64,000 nucleotides of DNA, from positions 574,072-638,071 of the forward strand of contig NZ_KI912411.1 of assembly GCF_000518265.1 (NCBI RefSeq). Direction: 5' to 3'. A program made the translations under genes and the position numbers. How positions within the stretch are numbered: position 1 is the first letter of the stretch; each line of letters starts with the position of its first letter. The notes under the pieces were generated by a model. That model was not told the origin of the DNA. It ran no database searches and saw nothing but the letters and a program-made list of their open reading frames with translations. Shown here piece by piece: positions 50,678 to 59,934 of the stretch. Source of the stretch: Actinomadura oligospora ATCC 43269. GTDB taxonomy: Bacteria > Actinomycetota > Actinomycetes > Streptosporangiales > Streptosporangiaceae.

Positions 50678-52161
50678 CCAGCACCGAGGACACCGACAGG
50701 GACACCGGCGGCAGGGCCGGAGACTCCGCCTGGGACGTCGCGGAACGGGCGCTGGAGGCGAGCCGCGCCGACGGCTGCGTCGTGGTCGTGGACGCGGAGG
50801 ACGCCGCGCAGTCGCGCTGGGCGGCGAACGGGGTGACCACGGCGGGCCTGGTCCGCGACCGGCGGGTCACGGTCGTGGCGTTCGTGGCGGGCCGCCGGGG
50901 CACGGCGACGGCGGCGACGAGCCGCCACGGCGATCCGGCCGAGGACGTCGCGCGCCTGGTCGCGGACGCCGAACGCGCGGCCCTGGAGTCGCCGACGTCC
51001 CCTGACACGATGCCGTTGATCACCCCGGCCGAGGCCGGGCACGACACCGGGCACGAGGCCGGGTCGGAGGCGGCGGGCGGCCTGCCGGAGCAGGACGGCG
51101 CGGAGTGGCTGACCGCTTTCGGCGGCGGCTTGAAGGCCGCCTTCGCGCGGGCGCGCGAGGAGGGGAACCAGCTCTTCGGCTATGCCGAGCAGGTCGTCCG
51201 GACCACGTATCTGGCCACGTCGGCAGGGGTCAGGCTGCGGCACCGGCAGCGCGAGGGGCTGATCGACCTCACCGCACGCGACGCGAAGGACGAGCTGGCC
51301 TCCGCCTGGAGCGGAGTGCCGTTGCCGAGCACCGGCCGGTTCGACTCGGGGGCGGCCCTCGCGTGCCTGCGCGAAGACCTCGCCCAGCGGATCCGGTGGG
51401 CGAGACGGCGCGTCGAGCTCCCGGAGGGCGACTACGAGGTGCTCCTGTCGCCGTCCTGCGTGGCCGACCTGCTGCTGCACGTCTACCAGGCCATGGACGC
51501 GCGCGACGCGCTGGAGGGCGCGTCGCCCTTCGCCACCCCGGACGGCACGCCCAGGCTCGGTGAGCGCCTCACCGCGCCCGGCCTCACGCTGCGCAGCGAC
51601 CCGGCGCTGCCCGGCCTGGAGTGTGCGCCTTTCGCGCTGGTGCGCACCCCTGGCGGCGACATGTCGGTGTTCGACAACGGGTTTCCGCTGCATCCCACGC
51701 GCTGGCTGGACGACGGTGTGCTCACCGCGCTCGTCCAGACGCGGCACACGGCCGCGGCGTGCGGGCTGCCACCGACGCCCCGGATCGGCAACCTCGTCCT
51801 GGACGGCCCGGCCAACAGCCCGGCCAACGGCGTGGCGCGCGGCGCGAGCCTCGGCGAGATGGTGGCGAACACGCGGCGCGGGGTGCTGGTGAACAGCCTC
51901 TGGTACCTCCGCCCGACCGATCCGCGGACGCTCGCGCTGACCGGCTCCACCCGGGACGGCGTGTACCTGGTCGAGCACGGCGAGGTCGTCGGGGCGGTCG
52001 ACGACTTCAGATTCAGCGAGCGGATCGTCCGGATGCTGGAGCGGGTCACCGAGATCGGGCGGAGCGTGCCCGCACTGGCCCGGGAGTGGGACGACGGGCT
52101 CTCCCGGACGTCCGTCCCGCCCCTCCGGATCGCGGACGTCGCCATCCGAACCACTAGATAA
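50674..52161 (+). CDS. TldE/PmbA-family partner protein
   Basis: A 495-residue TldE-like protein, the non-catalytic partner of TldD. It lacks HExxxH, as expected, but keeps the fold segments GDYEVLLSPSCVADLLLHV, FDNGFPLHPTRWLDDGVLTA and NTRRGVLVNSLWYLRPTDP. A linker of about 35 residues around PLITPAEAGHDTGHEAGSE is unusual. It is translationally coupled to TldD, which supports a heterodimer. Confidence 0.92.
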   Translation: MTSTEDTDRDTGGRAGDSAWDVAERALEASRADGCVVVVDAEDAAQSRWAANGVTTAGLVRDRRVTVVAFVAGRRGTATAATSRHGDPAEDVARLVADAERAALESPTSPDTMPLITPAEAGHDTGHEAGSEAAGGLPEQDGAEWLTAFGGGLKAAFARAREEGNQLFGYAEQVVRTTYLATSAGVRLRHRQREGLIDLTARDAKDELASAWSGVPLPSTGRFDSGAALACLREDLAQRIRWARRRVELPEGDYEVLLSPSCVADLLLHVYQAMDARDALEGASPFATPDGTPRLGERLTAPGLTLRSDPALPGLECAPFALVRTPGGDMSVFDNGFPLHPTRWLDDGVLTALVQTRHTAAACGLPPTPRIGNLVLDGPANSPANGVARGASLGEMVANTRRGVLVNSLWYLRPTDPRTLALTGSTRDGVYLVEHGEVVGAVDDFRFSERIVRMLERVTEIGRSVPALAREWDDGLSRTSVPPLRIADVAIRTTR

Positions 52162-52163
52162 TT

Positions 52164-52183
52164 TTAAAGTGAAATTGTAGAGT
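52164..52183 (+). promoter_or_regulatory. AT-rich promoter-like segment before the PLP enzyme gene
   Basis: The 61-base gap after TldE begins with a very AT-rich run containing TTAAAGTGAA (52164-52173) and ends with TAGAGT (52178-52183), a plausible -10. It may give the PLP enzyme, peptidase and sugar genes a second, separately controlled start. Confidence 0.45.
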
Positions 52184-52222
52184 GCGGAAGCAGTCGTGAC
52201 CGTGTCCCGAGGGAGGCTTCTC

Positions 52223-53620
52223 GTGGAGGACAAGGGAACCGAGTCGGCGATCGTGGCGATGGCGCGCCGCCGCACCGAGGGCGAGACGGGGGCGTCCGCA
52301 CCGGCCCCGAGCGGCCCCCGGGAGTGGGCGGACCGGGTCCCGTCCGGCCCGCTGGACGATCCGGCCACGCACGCGAGACTGAGACGGCTGTTCCCGCTCA
52401 CCCCCGACCTCGTCCACCTGAACGTCGGGACGCTCGGCTCCACCCCGTACCCGGTGCTGGACATCCTGCGCGCCGCCGACACCGAGTACGCCCGCTACCC
52501 GCGCGACCCGTACCCGCCGACGACGCTCACCGAGCCGCGCGCGACGCTGGCCCGCTGCTACGGCTGCGACCCGGACGAGATCGCCGTCGTGCAGGGCGCG
52601 ACGGACGGCAACGCCCGCATCCTGAACGGCCTCGACCTGGCCGAGGGCGACGAGGTCGTCACGACCACGCACGAGTGCTACACGATGCAGGCGCCGCTGA
52701 ACCTGCTGCGCAACCGGCGCGGCATCAAGGTCACCAAGCTCACCCCGAGGCTCGGCCCTGACCAGACCGCCGAGGAGATCGTGGAGATGTTCGCCGCCGC
52801 GATCACCCCGCGCACCAGGGTCCTGGAGTGGGCGGCGGTCACCTTCACCGTCGGCACGACGATGCCGACCCGGGCGCTCGCCGAGCTCGCGCACGAGCAC
52901 GGCCTGACCACGGTCGTGGACGGCGCGCACCTGCCCGGCCAGTTCGACATGAGCCTGCGCGAGCTGGGAGTCGACTTCGTCAGCGGGTCCGGCGCGAAGT
53001 ACCAGTGCGGGCCGATGGGCACCGGCGTCCTGTACGCGCGCAACAAGGTGCTGCCCGAGCACAACCCGCTGCCGCTGCCGGGCTTCTGGCCGGTGATCTC
53101 CCTCTGGTACCCGATCGAGGGCGGGCTGCCGCCGCGCGCCACCGGCCGCGAGCCGACCTACGACATCGGCACGTTCCTGCAGAAGACCGGGTCCGCGGAC
53201 CTGTCGCGGGGCCCGGCGCTCCAGACGGCGGCGGAGATCTGGGAGCACATCGGGCGCGGGGAGATCCAGCGATACGTCCACGGGCTGTGCGACCACCTCA
53301 AGGAGCGGATCGCGGCGCACTGGGGCGAGGAGTCGTTCTTCAGCCCGCTGCACGACCGGCGGCTGCACTCGGGGATGGTCGCGTTCCAGCCGTTCCGCGA
53401 CCCCGCGCACGCGGTCGACCCGCAGCGGTTCATGGAGTTCGAGGAGCGGATGGAGAGCGAGCACGGGATCAACCTGCGCTTCACGTTCTTCCCCGTCCGC
53501 GACGACGGTTCCGAGCGGTTCGCGATCCGGCTCGCGCCGCACCTGTACAACGACCGCGACGAGCTCGACCGCACGGTCGACGCGATGATCAAGCTGACCG
53601 ACGAGATGGAACGGCGGTGA
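52223..53620 (+). CDS. Class V aminotransferase-fold PLP enzyme (isopenicillin N epimerase/EgtE-like)
   Basis: A 465-residue fold-type I PLP enzyme. The PLP-binding aspartate/histidine pair lies in TTVVDGAHLPGQ and the Schiff-base lysine is Lys259 in SGSGAKYQCGP. Related proteins act as racemases/epimerases, desulfurases, C-S lyases or decarboxylating enzymes in natural-product pathways, so the reaction cannot be read off. The GTG at 52223 has GGGAGG six bases upstream. Its stop overlaps the DUF885 gene (GTGA). A substrate released by TldD/TldE, such as an amino acid or thiol conjugate, is a guess. Confidence 0.85.
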   Translation: MEDKGTESAIVAMARRRTEGETGASAPAPSGPREWADRVPSGPLDDPATHARLRRLFPLTPDLVHLNVGTLGSTPYPVLDILRAADTEYARYPRDPYPPTTLTEPRATLARCYGCDPDEIAVVQGATDGNARILNGLDLAEGDEVVTTTHECYTMQAPLNLLRNRRGIKVTKLTPRLGPDQTAEEIVEMFAAAITPRTRVLEWAAVTFTVGTTMPTRALAELAHEHGLTTVVDGAHLPGQFDMSLRELGVDFVSGSGAKYQCGPMGTGVLYARNKVLPEHNPLPLPGFWPVISLWYPIEGGLPPRATGREPTYDIGTFLQKTGSADLSRGPALQTAAEIWEHIGRGEIQRYVHGLCDHLKERIAAHWGEESFFSPLHDRRLHSGMVAFQPFRDPAHAVDPQRFMEFEERMESEHGINLRFTFFPVRDDGSERFAIRLAPHLYNDRDELDRTVDAMIKLTDEMERR

Positions 53621-54879
53621 CGTCGGCCGGTTCCGGGGCGTCCGGCCCGGCCTCCTCGCCCGGGAACCTGGTGGTGGACGGCTACCTCGCGCTCGGGCTG
53701 CGGCTCGGCAGGCTGGTGGACGGGTTCGTCGACTGCTGGTTCGGCGATCCCAGCCTGGCCGCACGCGTCGCGTCCGAGCCCGTCCCGGTTCCGGCCGAGC
53801 TCGCCGCGGACGCCGTCCTGCTTCAGCGCGCGCTTCCGGACGCCGGGCTGCCCGAGCCGCGCCGCGCCTTCCTGGAGGCGCAGCTCAGGGCACTGGAGTG
53901 CGTCGCGCGGCGGCTGGACGGCCGTCCGCTCGGGTTCCTCGCCGAGGTGCGGGCGTACTTCGATGTCGACATCGAGCCGGTCCCGGCCGACCGGTACGCG
54001 GAGGTCCACGACAGGATCGACGAGCTGCTGCCGGGGTCCGGCGGGCCGCGCGCGAAGCTGGCCGCTTTCCGGGAGCGTGACCGGCTCGCCCCGGAGTCGC
54101 TCGGACGCGCCGTCCGGGCCCTGTCGGACGCGTTGCGCGGGCTGACGGCGGAGCGGTTCGGGCTTCCGTCCGGGGAGACGGTGGAGTACGAGGTCGTCCG
54201 CGACCGTCCGTGGAACGCCTTCAACCACTACCAGGGCGGCTACCGGTCGCTGGTGACGATCAACGCCGACGCGGGTCACGGCATGTCGGCGCTCCCCCAC
54301 CTGGCGACGCACGAGGTCTATCCGGGGCATCACACCGAGCGCTGCGCGAAGGAGGCCGGGCTGGTGCGCGCGCAGGGGCAGGACGAGCAGGCCATCGCCC
54401 TGGTCAACACCCCGCAGTGCCTCATCGCCGAAGGGATGGGCGAAGCGGCGCTGGACGCGGCCCTGGGCGAAGGCTGGGGCCCGTGGACCGCTGAAGTACT
54501 GGCCGCCGAGGGCCTCCACCTGGACGGCGAACTCGCCGAACGCCTGCTGCCGCTCACCGCGCAGTTGCTGTCCGCGCGGCAGGACGCGGCCATCATGCTG
54601 CACGACCGGCACGTCGATCCCGAGGCGGCCGTCGCCTACCTCGAACAGTGGATGCTCGTGGACGAAACGCGGGCGCGGCACATGGTGCGGTTCCTGACCG
54701 ATCCGCTGTGGCGCGCCTACACCGTCACCTACATCGCGGGTTCCGCGCTCGTGCGCGCGTGGATGCACGCGGGCCGGGACGAGTCGGCAGCCGATCGCTA
54801 CAGACGCCTGCTGAACGAACCCCTGCACCCCTCCGCCCTGACGTCCGATCTGGCCGCCGCGCGCCGGGGAGCCGCATGA
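53617..54879 (+). CDS. DUF885-family putative metallopeptidase
   Basis: A 420-residue protein of the DUF885 family. The signature HEVYPGHH (His232, Glu233, His238-239) followed by NTPQCLIAEGMGEAAL matches this group, related to thermolysin-type zinc enzymes. No signal peptide is seen, so it is cytosolic. It overlaps the PLP enzyme at its start and the 2,3-dehydratase at its end (ATGA), which places a peptidase inside a deoxysugar operon. The substrate is unknown. Confidence 0.87.
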   Translation: MTSAGSGASGPASSPGNLVVDGYLALGLRLGRLVDGFVDCWFGDPSLAARVASEPVPVPAELAADAVLLQRALPDAGLPEPRRAFLEAQLRALECVARRLDGRPLGFLAEVRAYFDVDIEPVPADRYAEVHDRIDELLPGSGGPRAKLAAFRERDRLAPESLGRAVRALSDALRGLTAERFGLPSGETVEYEVVRDRPWNAFNHYQGGYRSLVTINADAGHGMSALPHLATHEVYPGHHTERCAKEAGLVRAQGQDEQAIALVNTPQCLIAEGMGEAALDAALGEGWGPWTAEVLAAEGLHLDGELAERLLPLTAQLLSARQDAAIMLHDRHVDPEAAVAYLEQWMLVDETRARHMVRFLTDPLWRAYTVTYIAGSALVRAWMHAGRDESAADRYRRLLNEPLHPSALTSDLAAARRGAA

Positions 54880-56354
54880 CCCCGTCCCCGCGTCGGCCGC
54901 CTCCCGTCCTCGGTGGCGGCACCGGCCGGACGTGCCGCGCCCCCGAGGCCGGGCCGCTCCACGTGCGTCTCGCGCGTTCGGCGCTGTGTCCCGACGGCCT
55001 GACCAGCCCGGACGCGGTGGAGGCGTGGCTCGCGGAGGCATGCGACGGCAACCGGATGACCGTCCGGCGGTCGCCCCTGTCCGAGCTTCCGGGCTGGAAC
55101 GTCGATCCGGTCACCGGCGACCTCACGCACGAGAGCGGGGCGTTCTTCACCGTCCACGGCCTGGAGGTCGAGCATCGTGACGCGGTGGTGCCGCGCTGGG
55201 AGCAGCCGAGCTGGGAGCAGCCGATCATCGACCAGCCGGAGATCGGGATCCTCGGGCTGCTCGTCCGCGAGTTCGACGGGGTGCCGCACTGCCTCGTCCA
55301 GACGAAGGCGGAGCCCGGCAACGTCGGTGGCGTGCAGATCGCGCCGACCGTGCAGGCGACGCGCAGCAACTACACGCGTGTGCACCGGGGCAGGCCCGTG
55401 CCGTACCTGGAGCAGTTCCGGACGCCGTCCCGGGGGCGGCTGCTCGTGGACGTCCGGCAGTCGGAGCACGGCGCGTGGTTCCTGCGCAAACGGAACCGGA
55501 ACATGGTCGTCGAGACCACCGAGGACGTCGAGCTCCTGCCCGGCTTCCGCTGGTTGACGCTGCATCGGCTGCACCGGCTTCTGCACCGCGACGACCTGGT
55601 GAACATGGACCTGCGGTCCGTGCTGGGCTCCCTGCCGGTCTCCGGGTCGGGGCTGGCGGCGGTGCAAGCGCCCGCCGACGGGTTCCAGGACGCGCTGACC
55701 AGGTCGCTCGAAGCGTCGGAGAGCCTGCACTCGGACACCGAGGTCCTGCACTGGATCACCGAGCGGCGGACGCGTGCGGGCGTCCGGGTCCGCCGCGTCC
55801 CGCTGTCCGGGATGGCCGGGTGGCGGCACGACGGCGTCACGGTCACCCCCGAGGGCGACGGGCCCTTCGAGGTCGTCGGTGTGACGGTCGGGACGGCCGG
55901 ACGCGAGGTGGACGGCTGGTCGCAGCCGGTGATCCGGCCGCTCGGGACGTCCGTCGCGGCGTTCCTGGTGAGGCCGGTCGACGGCGTCCTGCACGTCCTC
56001 GCTCAGGCGCTCGCCGAACCGGGGTGCGGTGACGTGCTCGAACTCGCGCCCACCGTGCAGTGCACCGCCCAGGACCTCCACCGCCCGGACAGACCGCCCT
56101 TCCTTGACGACGTGCTCGCCGCCGCGCCGGAACGCGTCCGCTATGCGGCCACGCTGTCGGAGGAGGGCGGGCGGCTTTTCCACGCACGCGCCCGCTACCT
56201 GATCGTCGAGGCCGCCCCCGGCGACGGGGCGGAGCACCCGGATTTCCGCTGGCTGACGCTGCGCCAGTTCGCGGCGCTCCTGCCGCACAGCCACTACGTC
56301 AACATGCAGGCGCGCACCTTGCTCGCCTGCCTCTATTCCCTGGCCTTCGCATGA
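54876..56354 (+). CDS. NDP-hexose 2,3-dehydratase
   Basis: A 492-residue enzyme with two tandem homologous halves, as in TylX3/EvaA. Each half carries the IAPTVQ or LAPTVQ and VNMQ/VNMD motifs: QIAPTVQATRSNYTRVH and LAPTVQCTAQDLHRP; DDLVNMDLRSVLGSL and HYVNMQARTLLACL. It removes the C2 hydroxyl of an NDP-4-keto-6-deoxyhexose, giving a 3,4-diketo intermediate for 2-deoxysugars. The ATG overlaps the DUF885 stop. Confidence 0.94.
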   Translation: MTPSPRRPPPVLGGGTGRTCRAPEAGPLHVRLARSALCPDGLTSPDAVEAWLAEACDGNRMTVRRSPLSELPGWNVDPVTGDLTHESGAFFTVHGLEVEHRDAVVPRWEQPSWEQPIIDQPEIGILGLLVREFDGVPHCLVQTKAEPGNVGGVQIAPTVQATRSNYTRVHRGRPVPYLEQFRTPSRGRLLVDVRQSEHGAWFLRKRNRNMVVETTEDVELLPGFRWLTLHRLHRLLHRDDLVNMDLRSVLGSLPVSGSGLAAVQAPADGFQDALTRSLEASESLHSDTEVLHWITERRTRAGVRVRRVPLSGMAGWRHDGVTVTPEGDGPFEVVGVTVGTAGREVDGWSQPVIRPLGTSVAAFLVRPVDGVLHVLAQALAEPGCGDVLELAPTVQCTAQDLHRPDRPPFLDDVLAAAPERVRYAATLSEEGGRLFHARARYLIVEAAPGDGAEHPDFRWLTLRQFAALLPHSHYVNMQARTLLACLYSLAFA

Positions 56355-56385
56355 CCCCACCACCTCTCCGCCGAGGGACCCGTCG

Positions 56386-57591
56386 ATGACGAGATGCCGC
56401 GTCTGCTCCGGTCCGGTCCGCGAGTTCCTCGACCTCGGGCGGCAGCCCAGGTCCGACGCGTTCCTGCCGCCCGGTGAGCTGGACGGGGAGTTCTTCTTCC
56501 GGCTGGCCGTGGGCGTGTGCGGGGACTGCGGGATGGCACAGCTGACCGAGCCCGTCCCCGCCGAGGCGATGTTCCACCGCGAGTACCCGTACCGGACGTC
56601 CCAGTCGGCCCGGATGAGCGAGCACTTCGCCCGCACCGCCCGGCGGCTGATGGACGCCGTCCGGGGCCGGCCCGATCCGTTCGTCGTGGAGGTCGGCTGC
56701 AACGACGGCGGCGTCCTGCCGACGCTCGCGCGCGCGGGCGTACGGCACCTGGGGGTCGACCCGTCCGGACGGGCCACCGGGGAGGCGGCCGGACGCGGCG
56801 CGCGGGTGCTGACGGCGTTCTTCGACAAGGCGTCCGCCGCCGAGATCCGCGGCGCCGAGGGGCCCGCCGACCTGATCTTCTCGGCCAACACGGTCAGCCA
56901 CGTGCCCGACCTCGCATCGGTCTTCGCCGGGGCCGACCTCCTCCTCACCCCGGGCGGACGGATGGTCTTCGAGGACCCCTACCTCGCCGACGTCCTCGCC
57001 CGGACGGCGTTCGACCAGGTCATCGACGAGCACGTGTACTTCTTCACCGCCACGTCCGTGCGGGAGGCGGCGCGCCGGTCCGGGTTCGAGCTGGTCGACG
57101 TCGAGCCCCTGGACGTGCACGGCGGGCAGCTCCGCTTCACCGTGGCGCGCCCCGGACGGCATCCGGTGAGCGGCGCCGTCACGGCGGCCCTGCGCCGCGA
57201 GGAGAGGGCCGTCCCGGCCCTGGACGGGTTCGCCGCGCGGGTCGAGCGCGTCCGGGACGAGCTCGTCGCCCTGCTGCGCAAACTGCGCGACGACGGCCGC
57301 AGCGTCGTCGGATACGGCGCGACCGCCAAGAGCGCGACGGTGACGAACTACTGCGGCATCGGCCCTGACCTGCTGCCCTTCGTGTGCGACTCCACTCCGG
57401 CGAAGCAGGGGCTCGTCACGCCCGGAACGCACATCCCGGTGCGTCCGCCCGCCGCGTTCGCCGACCCGTATCCCGACTTCGCGCTGCTGTTCGCCTGGAA
57501 CCACGCCGAGGAGATCACGGCCAAGGAGCGCGCCTTCGGCGCGGCGGGCGGACGGTGGATCCGGTACGTCCCCGACGTCCACATCGTGTGA
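56386..57591 (+). CDS. NDP-hexose C-methyltransferase (TylC3-type)
   Basis: A 401-residue SAM-dependent sugar C-methyltransferase. The N-terminal zinc site is CRVCSGPV with CGDCG, then SAM motif EVGCNDGGVLPTLARAG, then DEHVYFFT, and the C-terminal domain with GYGATAKSATVTNYCGIGP. This layout is that of the C3-methyltransferases of mycarose, axenose and related sugars. It predicts a branched, 3-C-methyl sugar on the final product. It is 31 bases behind the dehydratase. Confidence 0.93.
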   Translation: MTRCRVCSGPVREFLDLGRQPRSDAFLPPGELDGEFFFRLAVGVCGDCGMAQLTEPVPAEAMFHREYPYRTSQSARMSEHFARTARRLMDAVRGRPDPFVVEVGCNDGGVLPTLARAGVRHLGVDPSGRATGEAAGRGARVLTAFFDKASAAEIRGAEGPADLIFSANTVSHVPDLASVFAGADLLLTPGGRMVFEDPYLADVLARTAFDQVIDEHVYFFTATSVREAARRSGFELVDVEPLDVHGGQLRFTVARPGRHPVSGAVTAALRREERAVPALDGFAARVERVRDELVALLRKLRDDGRSVVGYGATAKSATVTNYCGIGPDLLPFVCDSTPAKQGLVTPGTHIPVRPPAAFADPYPDFALLFAWNHAEEITAKERAFGAAGGRWIRYVPDVHIV

Positions 57592-57603
57592 GGAGGCGGT
57601 CCG

Positions 57604-58896
57604 GTGCAGCTCACGGGATGGGCGGCGGGGCTCCTGCCCGGCCTGGCGTTCACGGGCTCCGCGATCGTCGCCGCCGCCGCGTGCGCGCGCCCGTTCACCG
57701 GCCCGCCGAACCGGGCCGTCGGACGGTCCGTCGCGGTCGCGGCGTCCGTGGCGGTGCCGTGCGCGCTGCTGGGCGTCCGGCCGCCCGCGCTCGCGGTCCT
57801 GCTGATCGCGCTCACCCTGCTGGCCGCGTTGTCGCTCGCGCGGACGCGCTGGGCGGCGCTGCTCGGCTTCCCCCTCGTCGGCACGATCCTCACCGGAATC
57901 GTCGTGCTGCCGGACGTCGGCGTCCCGGCCGAACCCGGCGTTCCGCTGGCGCGCGTCGTGGTGCGCGACGGCGGGCCGGTCGTGGTCGTCCCGCACCGTC
58001 CCGGCTGGAACATCGTCGGAGTGGACGCGCGGACCACGGCGGTCGGCGTCGACCACGACCACCTGATCGCGACCGAGCCCGTCGCCGGATCGGACGGCCG
58101 CTGGGCGAACGTCCCGCTGCCACCCGGACGCGGCCGTCTGTGGGTGCGGACGGGAACCCGGACGGTCTCCCTCCCCATCGATCCAGGTCACGGCGCTCCG
58201 GCGTCGGCGTCCGCCCTCGGCGACGCGCCCGAGTGCGCCAGCGCCGCCGTCGCCGCGCTCGCCTCCGGGCACGCCGGACGCTTCGGCGCCTGCCCGGCGG
58301 CGGCGCTGCGCCCCGAGGACGCCGCCGACCTGCGCGCGGTCGTCGCCTTCGTGGCCACCCGGCGCGTCCCGGCGATCACGGTCGTCGCGGACGGCTCGGC
58401 CCGCTCGCGGGCCGCGGCACAGGTCGTCCGGGAAGCGGCGCGCGCGGAACACGTCACCGTGGCCCGGGAGCCGCGCGCCGACCGTCCCACCTTCCTCGTC
58501 TCCGGTTGGGCGACCGCGTACGCCCGGCTCATGGACATCGCACGCGGACGAACGCCGTCCCAGGGCAGCTACCTCGCGCCCTGGCTGCTCGCGTCTCCGC
58601 TGCTGACCGTCCCGGCGGGGCAGCTCGTCCCGCTGCGCTTCACGCCGGAGGACCCGATGCCGCGTCGGTACGAGGCGGCCCTCCAACGCCGCTACCCGGG
58701 TCAGCCGCCGACCGGGACGGGCTACACGGCGTGGCTGTCGGCGCTGCGCGTCCAGCCCGCGACGGCGATCCGGCTGTACGCCGCGACGACCGTCCAGGTG
58801 CCCGGGCCGGTCGGCCACGACCACGGCGACGGCGGCGCGTGGCTGCCCGGCGGCACGATCACCGAGGTCGCGGGCCCGCTCAACAACCCGGCGTGA
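57604..58896 (+). CDS. Membrane-anchored protein of unknown function
   Basis: A 430-residue protein I do not recognise. Roughly residues 1-110 contain three or four transmembrane helices (LLPGLAFTGSAIVAAAACA, SVAVAASVAVPCALLGV, LAVLLIALTLLAALSL, LLGFPLVGTILTGIVVL). The rest, beginning with HRPGWNIVGVDARTTAVG, is predicted soluble, alternating beta strands and helices, ending in GHDHGDGGAWLPG. The C-terminal part vaguely recalls a periplasmic-binding fold. The GTG follows AGGAGG at seven bases. It ends the plus-strand sugar operon and overlaps the convergent ketoreductase gene by 17 bases. A role in export or resistance is possible but unsupported. Confidence 0.7.
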   Translation: MQLTGWAAGLLPGLAFTGSAIVAAAACARPFTGPPNRAVGRSVAVAASVAVPCALLGVRPPALAVLLIALTLLAALSLARTRWAALLGFPLVGTILTGIVVLPDVGVPAEPGVPLARVVVRDGGPVVVVPHRPGWNIVGVDARTTAVGVDHDHLIATEPVAGSDGRWANVPLPPGRGRLWVRTGTRTVSLPIDPGHGAPASASALGDAPECASAAVAALASGHAGRFGACPAAALRPEDAADLRAVVAFVATRRVPAITVVADGSARSRAAAQVVREAARAEHVTVAREPRADRPTFLVSGWATAYARLMDIARGRTPSQGSYLAPWLLASPLLTVPAGQLVPLRFTPEDPMPRRYEAALQRRYPGQPPTGTGYTAWLSALRVQPATAIRLYAATTVQVPGPVGHDHGDGGAWLPGGTITEVAGPLNNPA

Positions 58897-59917
58897 CGTC
58901 CCGCCCTGCCGGGGCAGGCATGCTCGCGGCGGCGCGGACGGCGTCGAGCAGGGACGCGCACCGCACCGCGTCGTCCAGCGCGGTCTCCAGCGCCGCGCGT
59001 TCCGGACCGTCCTCGAGTACGGCCCCCACGAACCCTTCCAGAGCCGCCTGGTAGTGGTTGGCGGGACGCAGGGTCAGCCGCTCCTCACGGTCCTGCTGCT
59101 CGAGGTGGAGGACGGGCTGCCAGGTCGCGGGCGGGGTGAACGCTCGCTCCAGGATGATCCGCCCTCGGCTCCCCCACACCTCGTACCGCGACCGGTAGGA
59201 GTGCCGGAAGCCGAACGTCAGGTGCGCCGCGACATCGCCCTCGCCACGCAGCAGGACGTCCCCGCCGGTGTCCACGCCCGCGCCCTCGTCGTGGTGGAGC
59301 ACCGCCCCGGCGACCGTCAGCGTCCCCGGCAGCAGCATCATCGCGGCCTGGACCGGGTAGTAGCCGACGTCCAGCAGGGCGCCGCCGCCGAGCACCGGGT
59401 CGTAGCGGATGTCGTCCGGCGGACGCGGCGGGAAGGCCAGCGCGGCGTTCAGCGACCGCAGCTTCCCGATCGCGCCGTTGGCGATCAACTCGCGGACCCT
59501 GGTGTGCTGCGGGTGATGGGTGAACATGCGGTTCTCCATCAGCCGCAGCCCGAGCGACCGGGCGAGCGCCGCCAGCCGGGCCGTCTGCTCGTGTCCGGTG
59601 GTCAGGGGCTTCTCGACCAGCACATGCTTGCCCGCGCGCAGAGCCCGTTCCGTCCATTCGGCGTGCATGGCGGCGGGCAGCGGGATGTACACGGCGTCCA
59701 CGTCGTCGCGGTCGAACAGCCGCGCGTACCCGTGGACGGGCGCACCGCCGAACCGGTCGGCGAACTCGTGCGCGCGCGCGTGGGTGCGGCTCGCGACCGC
59801 CGTCAGCGTCGCGTCCGGTACGCGCGCGAGCGCGGGCAGAACCTGGCGTGCGGCAATGTCGGCGCAACCGAGCATCCCGATCCGCAGCGGTCGCCGGTGC
59901 GCGGCGGGGTCGTCCAC
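58880..59917 (-). CDS. NDP-hexose 3-ketoreductase (Gfo/Idh/MocA family)
   Basis: A 345-residue NAD(P)-dependent oxidoreductase. Rossmann motif GMLGCADIAARQVLPAL, the EKPL motif in HVLVEKPLTTG, and DVGYYPVQAAMMLLPG are those of deoxysugar 3-ketoreductases, which follow the 2,3-dehydratase. The GTG at 59917 has GGGAGG close upstream. It is 17 bases behind the glycosyltransferase on the minus strand, making a two-gene operon. 4-ketoreductase, epimerase, nucleotidylyltransferase and 4,6-dehydratase genes are not in the window. Confidence 0.9.
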   Translation of the reverse strand: MDDPAAHRRPLRIGMLGCADIAARQVLPALARVPDATLTAVASRTHARAHEFADRFGGAPVHGYARLFDRDDVDAVYIPLPAAMHAEWTERALRAGKHVLVEKPLTTGHEQTARLAALARSLGLRLMENRMFTHHPQHTRVRELIANGAIGKLRSLNAALAFPPRPPDDIRYDPVLGGGALLDVGYYPVQAAMMLLPGTLTVAGAVLHHDEGAGVDTGGDVLLRGEGDVAAHLTFGFRHSYRSRYEVWGSRGRIILERAFTPPATWQPVLHLEQQDREERLTLRPANHYQAALEGFVGAVLEDGPERAALETALDDAVRCASLLDAVRAAASMPAPAGRDVTPGC

Positions 59918-59934
59918 AAGTCCTCCCGGACTCG

